Assembly: GCA_040255445.1 (NCBI GenBank)
Contig: JBDZUZ010000088.1
Coordinates: 1 to 15,943, forward strand
Length of the DNA stretch: 15,943 nt
Reading direction: 5' to 3'
Source of the DNA: JBDZUZ01 sp040255445
Lineage (GTDB): Bacteria; Planctomycetota; Phycisphaerae; Phycisphaerales; UBA1924
Positions 12,970-15,943 of this stretch are shown one piece after another. The translations under genes were made by a program, and so were the position numbers. Numbering within the stretch: position 1 is the first letter of the stretch; each line of letters begins with the position of its first letter. The notes below the pieces were generated by a model, which had not been told where the DNA came from, searched no databases, and was given only the letters and a program-made list of their open reading frames with translations.

Positions 12970-13542
12970 ATGAAGGTCCAACCGCCTCTTTCTGAACCCC
13001 GGATCACAGCTCAGCGCAGCGCCTCGTGCGCCGATGTCGCGGCCGCGGCCGATGCGATCCTCGCCCAGTGCGAGCAGTTCGTCGCCGCCTTCGCCGCCGA
13101 ACACTTCACCGGCCCGTCGAACACGCTCAAGGGCGGCACCGTCGGCAAGCACATCCGCCACACGCTCGACCACTTCGCCGCGGCGCTCGCCGGCGTCGAG
13201 GACGACGCCGAGATCGATTACGACCGCCGTCAACGCGATGTGCCGGTGGAGGTGGATCCCGCCGCCGCGGCCCGGTTCATCGGGGATCTCCGCTCGCGGC
13301 TGTCCCGCGCGGCGTCGCACGGGCTCGATACGCCGGTCCGGATCCGCGTCATGCTGAGTGCGGACGGCGCCGAGGCCGTGCTCACAAGTTCCTTCGGCCG
13401 CGAATTGGCATTCGCAACGCACCACGCTGTACATCACCAGGCGATGATGAAGGCGATCGCCGCGGAGTTCGGCGTTGACTGCGACGAGTGTTTCGGCCGC
13501 GCGCCCTCGACGCTGAACCACGAGCGCAAGCCCGCCCGCTGA
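12970..13542 (+). CDS. DinB-superfamily protein (four-helix bundle, putative metalloprotein)
   Basis: 190 residues from the ATG at 12970. The reading frame is open further back to 12757, but that part overlaps the GH3 gene in another frame and lacks a credible start after 12884. The pattern is that of DinB/YfiT-like bundles: an early helix 'DAILAQCEQFVAAFAAEHF', then 'TVGKHIRHTLDHFAAALAG' (57-75) with His61, His64 and His68, and later 'ATHHAVHHQAMMKAIAAEFG' (149-168) with His151, His152, His155 and His156. These histidines are positioned to hold a divalent metal as in DinB-fold proteins. Known members include thiol transferases and stress-induced proteins; no substrate is suggested here. A C-terminal 'CDEC' pair (171-174) is notable. 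The NRDE gene follows after 85 bp. Confidence 0.75.
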   Translation: MKVQPPLSEPRITAQRSASCADVAAAADAILAQCEQFVAAFAAEHFTGPSNTLKGGTVGKHIRHTLDHFAAALAGVEDDAEIDYDRRQRDVPVEVDPAAAARFIGDLRSRLSRAASHGLDTPVRIRVMLSADGAEAVLTSSFGRELAFATHHAVHHQAMMKAIAAEFGVDCDECFGRAPSTLNHERKPAR

Positions 13543-13549
13543 ACCGGTT

Positions 13550-13555
13550 TAGAAT
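13550..13555 (+). promoter_or_regulatory. Candidate -10 box for the NRDE-family gene
   Basis: TAGAAT begins seven bases after the DinB-like stop. A start near 13562 would place the hairpin at 13572-13597 close to the 5' end of the message. The -35 position (CAAGCC) does not match consensus, so support is modest. Confidence 0.35.
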
Positions 13556-13571
13556 CCGCGGCATCTAAGTA

Positions 13572-13597
13572 CCGGGCCGCCCCGTCGGGCGGCCCGG
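13572..13597 (+). terminator. Perfect 11-bp GC hairpin between DinB-like and NRDE genes
   Basis: CCGGGCCGCCC (13572-13582) and GGGCGGCCCGG (13587-13597) pair perfectly around the loop CGTC. No U-run follows, so it is either a U-less terminator of the DinB-like gene or a leader hairpin of the NRDE message. It shares the 10-mer CCGTCGGGCG with the hairpin downstream of nrdR (1530-1550). Confidence 0.5.
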
Positions 13598-13627
13598 GTC
13601 GTTGAGCAAAGGACTACCGCCAGACCG

Positions 13628-14404
13628 ATGTGCACCGTTTCCGTCATCCCGATGCCTCATGGCGGCTTCCGAGTCGTCGCCAACCGCGATGAAAGCCACC
13701 TTCGTCCGCCGGCGACCGAGCCGGAATGGACGACGCTCCCCGGCGGGGTGCGGGCGCTGTGGCCGCGCGATGGCCTCGCGGGCGGTACCTGGATCGGCGC
13801 CAGCGACCGTGGTCGTCTCCTGGCGATCCTCAACTACAACCTCCACCCGGCTCCGCGGCTGCCGCCGCGCAACGAACTCATCTCCCGCGGGCTCATCATC
13901 CCGCGGCTGCTCGAGGACGAGCGGCCGCTGGCCGAGTCGATCGCCGCGCTCGAACTCGACCGCTTCGCCCCCTTCCGTCTGGTCGCGATCGATGGCAGCG
14001 GTGGGCAGATCCGCATCGATGAAGCCCGCTGGGATAGGACGCGTCTCACGACCGATGGGCACGCCGGCCCCGCCGCGTGCTTCGCCAGTTCCGGCCTGGG
14101 TGATCACCTCGTGCAGGTCCGGATCCCGCTCTTCGAAGAGCTGGTGATCCGCCCGGGGCCGACAGTTGAACTGCAGGACCGCTTCCACGCCCACCGCTGG
14201 CCCGATCGGTCCGAACTCAGCGTGCTGATGCACCGGCCCGATGCCCGCACCATCTCGGTCACGATGATCGAGGCGGCCCCGGCGACTGGCGGCCGGTTCG
14301 AACTCCGGTCGACCTACCGCCCGGTCCCGCGCGAACCCGTGTCGGACGATGGGTCGCCCACCGCGGAAGTGCGCCGGGCCTCCGAGCGGATCGGCGCGAA
14401 CTGA
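13628..14404 (+). CDS. NRDE-family (TANGO2-like) protein
   Basis: 258 residues, full length. The N-terminus 'MCTVSVIPMPHGGFRVVANRDESHLRP' has the two family hallmarks: Cys2 directly after the initiator Met, possibly exposed as an N-terminal nucleophile, and the name-giving Asn-Arg-Asp-Glu at 19-22. Further on are 'GGTWIGASDRGRLLAILNYN' (52-71) and 'ASSGLGDHLVQVR' (152-165). TANGO2 in animals is linked to mitochondrial and lipid or CoA metabolism and haem handling; the bacterial role is not established. The fold resembles Ntn hydrolases, so an amidase activity is conceivable. The start at 13628 is fixed by the conserved N-terminus. An AAAGGA stretch at 13608-13613 is rather distant for a Shine-Dalgarno sequence. 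Confidence 0.85.
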   Translation: MCTVSVIPMPHGGFRVVANRDESHLRPPATEPEWTTLPGGVRALWPRDGLAGGTWIGASDRGRLLAILNYNLHPAPRLPPRNELISRGLIIPRLLEDERPLAESIAALELDRFAPFRLVAIDGSGGQIRIDEARWDRTRLTTDGHAGPAACFASSGLGDHLVQVRIPLFEELVIRPGPTVELQDRFHAHRWPDRSELSVLMHRPDARTISVTMIEAAPATGGRFELRSTYRPVPREPVSDDGSPTAEVRRASERIGAN

Positions 14405-14565
14405 CCGCGCAGTTTTTGCGGCCGATGAGAACGCGGAGGCCAAACCGGCCGCCGCCTACCCCCTGACAGATCCCTCGCAGCTGGCGGGAGCAACCCTCCG
14501 GGCCGCGGCGTATTGTCCCTGCACGGCGATGCGACGGGTTCCGCCGCCGTGAGCCACCCTACCTG

Positions 14566-14586
14566 CCGGCCGCGCACCGCGGCCGG
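14566..14586 (+). repeat. GC hairpin in the 215-bp gap before the ABC exporter
   Basis: CCGGCCGCG (14566-14574) and CGCGGCCGG (14578-14586) are perfect 9-bp complements around a CAC loop, 33 bases before the permease ATG. It could be a leader hairpin or the end of an upstream transcript; no U-tract follows. The remainder of the gap (14405-14619) shows no gene. TATTGT at 14511 could be a weak -10, without a matching -35. Confidence 0.45.
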
Positions 14587-14619
14587 ACCCGACCGCGGCG
14601 AGGCGAGGCCCCCGATTCC

Positions 14620-15489
14620 ATGACAGACACCGTCCTGCGGACAGCCCGCCCGACACCCATCCCCGCGTTGCTCAATCCCGCGAACCTCGTGGGAAACCTT
14701 TGGTCGCACCGCGACCTGATCAAGCAGTTCACCGCCCGGCTCTTCCACGCCCGCTACCGCGGGACGCAGTTGGGCCTGCTGTGGGCGGTGATCCTGCCGC
14801 TGATGCTGCTGGGTGTGTACACCTTCGTCTTCAACTACATCTTCAAGTCCCGCTGGGCGGCGACCGGCGAGGAGAGCGTGGTCGAGTTTGCAATCATCCT
14901 GCTCTGCGGCATGACGGTGTTCGCCGTCTTCAGCGAGGCCACGCTGCGTGCGGGGGCGCTGGTGGTCGAGAACCCCAACTTCGTCAAACGGGTCGTCTTC
15001 CCGCTCGAGATCCTGCCGGTGGCGTCGCTTGCATCGTCGCTGGCCTACGCCGGGATCGGGCTCGCGCTGGTGCTGGTGGGCACGGCGATCTTCGGGCCGG
15101 GCGTCAAGTGGACGATCGTGCTCTTCCCGCTGATCCTGCTCCCGCTGGTCCTGCTCACTCTGGGGGTCAGCTGGCTGCTCGCGAGCTTGGGCGTCTTCCT
15201 GCGCGACATCAGCAACATCGTCGGGATCCTGGTGGGACAGATCCTGTTCTTCGTGACCCCGGTGTTGTACGACATCAGCCGGCTCGACAACCTGCCAACG
15301 GCGATCAAGCGGATCGCGTACCTCAACCCGCTGGCCCCGATCGTCGACGGCGCCCGCAAGGTCCTGATCTTCGGTCAGCAGCCCGACTGGATGGCCCTTG
15401 GGATCGTGACGGTCGTTGGTATGCTGGCGATGCAGCTCGGCTACGCCTTCTTCATGAAGAGCAAGCGGGGGTTCGCGGATGTCCTCTGA
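14620..15489 (+). CDS. ABC-2 type polysaccharide/glycan exporter permease (Wzm/TagG-like)
   Basis: 289 residues with about six membrane helices (near 53-76, 88-105, 129-158, 165-189, 200-219, 257-277). Before the first helix is the amphipathic 'LIKQFTARLFHARYRGTQLGLLWAV', the usual gate-helix opening of O-antigen and teichoic-acid exporters. 'SLGVFLRDISNIVGI' (189-203), 'FFVTPVLYDIS' and 'YLNPLAPIVDGARKVLI' (234-250) are also typical of this group. The protein forms the membrane channel that moves lipid-linked glycans across the inner membrane, driven by the ATPase whose gene overlaps by 11 bp. The exact glycan cannot be told. Glycosyltransferase genes would be expected beyond the window. Confidence 0.92.
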   Translation: MTDTVLRTARPTPIPALLNPANLVGNLWSHRDLIKQFTARLFHARYRGTQLGLLWAVILPLMLLGVYTFVFNYIFKSRWAATGEESVVEFAIILLCGMTVFAVFSEATLRAGALVVENPNFVKRVVFPLEILPVASLASSLAYAGIGLALVLVGTAIFGPGVKWTIVLFPLILLPLVLLTLGVSWLLASLGVFLRDISNIVGILVGQILFFVTPVLYDISRLDNLPTAIKRIAYLNPLAPIVDGARKVLIFGQQPDWMALGIVTVVGMLAMQLGYAFFMKSKRGFADVL

Positions 15490-15943
15490 CGTCGCCACCG
15501 CGGAACGAACAGCGCCAACGCCGGTCCTTGACGGGCCGCATGTCCACACTGTCGGTGCGCCCCCCGCGGCGACGCACGATGAGCCGGTGATCGCCGTCCG
15601 AAACCTGGGCAAGTGCTACCAGGTCTACGACAAGCCGCAGGACCGGCTCAAGCAGGCGTTCTTCCGCTGGAAAAAGCAGTACTACCGCGAGTTCTGGGCG
15701 CTCCGCGGCGTCTCGTTCGAGGTCTACCCCGGCGATTCGATCGGCATCCTGGGTCGCAACGGCGGCGGTAAGAGCACGCTCCTGCAGCTCATCGCCGGCA
15801 CACTGACCGCCACCGAGGGCGAGGTCGCGGTCCGCGGCCGCATCGCCGCGATGCTGGAGCTTGGCAGCGGCTTCAACCACGAATTCACCGGACGCGAGAA
15901 CGTCTTCCTGAAGGGCGCGATCCTGGGCATCCCCCGCAAGGAG
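15479..15943 (+). CDS. ABC exporter ATP-binding protein (Wzt/TagH-like), 3'-partial
   Basis: The frame starts at ATG 15479, 11 bases inside the end of the permease gene, and runs off the window; 155 residues are visible. After a polar, Pro/Ala-rich tail of about 37 residues comes the core. 'IAVRNLGKCYQVYDKPQDRL' (38-57) and the insert 'KQAFFRWKKQYYREFWALRGVSFEV' (58-82) are typical of O-antigen and teichoic-acid exporter ATPases. Walker A 'GRNGGGKST' (92-100), 'LLQLIAGTLTATEGEVAVRGRIAAMLELGSGF' (101-132) and 'TGRENVFLKGAILG' (137-150) follow, a Wzt signature run. The signature, Walker B and any C-terminal carbohydrate-binding domain lie beyond the window. A GTG at 15587 could begin a shorter form lacking the tail, but the overlapping ATG fits translational coupling better. 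Confidence 0.9.
   Translation, partial: MSSDVATAERTAPTPVLDGPHVHTVGAPPAATHDEPVIAVRNLGKCYQVYDKPQDRLKQAFFRWKKQYYREFWALRGVSFEVYPGDSIGILGRNGGGKSTLLQLIAGTLTATEGEVAVRGRIAAMLELGSGFNHEFTGRENVFLKGAILGIPRKE

Noticed and set aside
14349..14552. A 67-codon open frame covering the gap after the NRDE gene.
   Set aside because: It begins inside the NRDE gene in another frame and has no ribosome binding site or recognisable sequence; the gap is better read as non-coding.
14314..15612. A 432-codon reverse-strand open frame opposite the ABC exporter genes.
   Set aside because: It overlaps the whole ABC-2 permease and consists largely of Gln, Asp, Arg and His repeats typical of an antisense reading of hydrophobic codons.

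Overview
The window is high-GC bacterial chromosome, packed with genes on both strands. It carries 18 protein genes (16 complete, two cut by the window edges), no rRNA or tRNA, no CRISPR array and no recognisable transposase, integrase or phage gene. The gene set points to a planctomycete, most likely of the Phycisphaerae: a domain resembling the N-terminal (STN/secretin-type) domain of planctomycete outer-membrane proteins joined to an SLBB domain, a bacterial GH3 enzyme, a FUN14-family protein, an NRDE/TANGO2 protein, and GTG starts with short or absent leaders. The taxonomic call is inferred from gene content and style, not from a marker gene.

Left part (1-2458): the end of an SLBB-domain protein, probably an envelope or export component; nrdR, the repressor of ribonucleotide reductase genes; and a lipoprotein of unknown role. 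Middle-left (2501-7013): the two subunits of a succinyl-CoA/3-oxoacid CoA-transferase, scoA and scoB. They are separated by about 2 kb holding a HAD hydrolase of haloacid-dehalogenase type, a reverse-strand SAM methyltransferase and a small two-helix membrane protein. An M19 (renal-dipeptidase-like) peptidase follows scoB. Middle (7090-10081): a reverse-strand FUN14-domain membrane protein, divergent from a LolC/E-like FtsX-family permease that overlaps its LolD-like ATPase by 4 bp.

Right part (10269-15943): an alpha/beta hydrolase and a GH3-family acyl-adenylating enzyme that look like an operon; a DinB-fold protein; an NRDE-family protein; and finally an ABC-2 permease overlapping by 11 bp the start of its ATPase, of the Wzm/Wzt polysaccharide-export type. 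With the SLBB protein at the other end, both edges touch on envelope or polysaccharide export.

The most distinctive non-coding signal is a recurring TA(C/T)(A/C)CT box 6-11 bases ahead of start codons (before 2501, 4793, 7776 and 10269, and on the reverse strand before 4739). It looks like a -10 element driving leaderless or very short-leader mRNAs. In the 53-bp divergent gap at 4740-4792 two such boxes are arranged as mirror images inside a 43-nt near-perfect inverted repeat. Several GC-rich hairpins without U-tracts lie after or between genes. I see no convincing new defence or mobile system. The split scoA/scoB, the insertion in ScoA, the hydrolase-GH3 pair and the mirrored promoter are the items most worth following.
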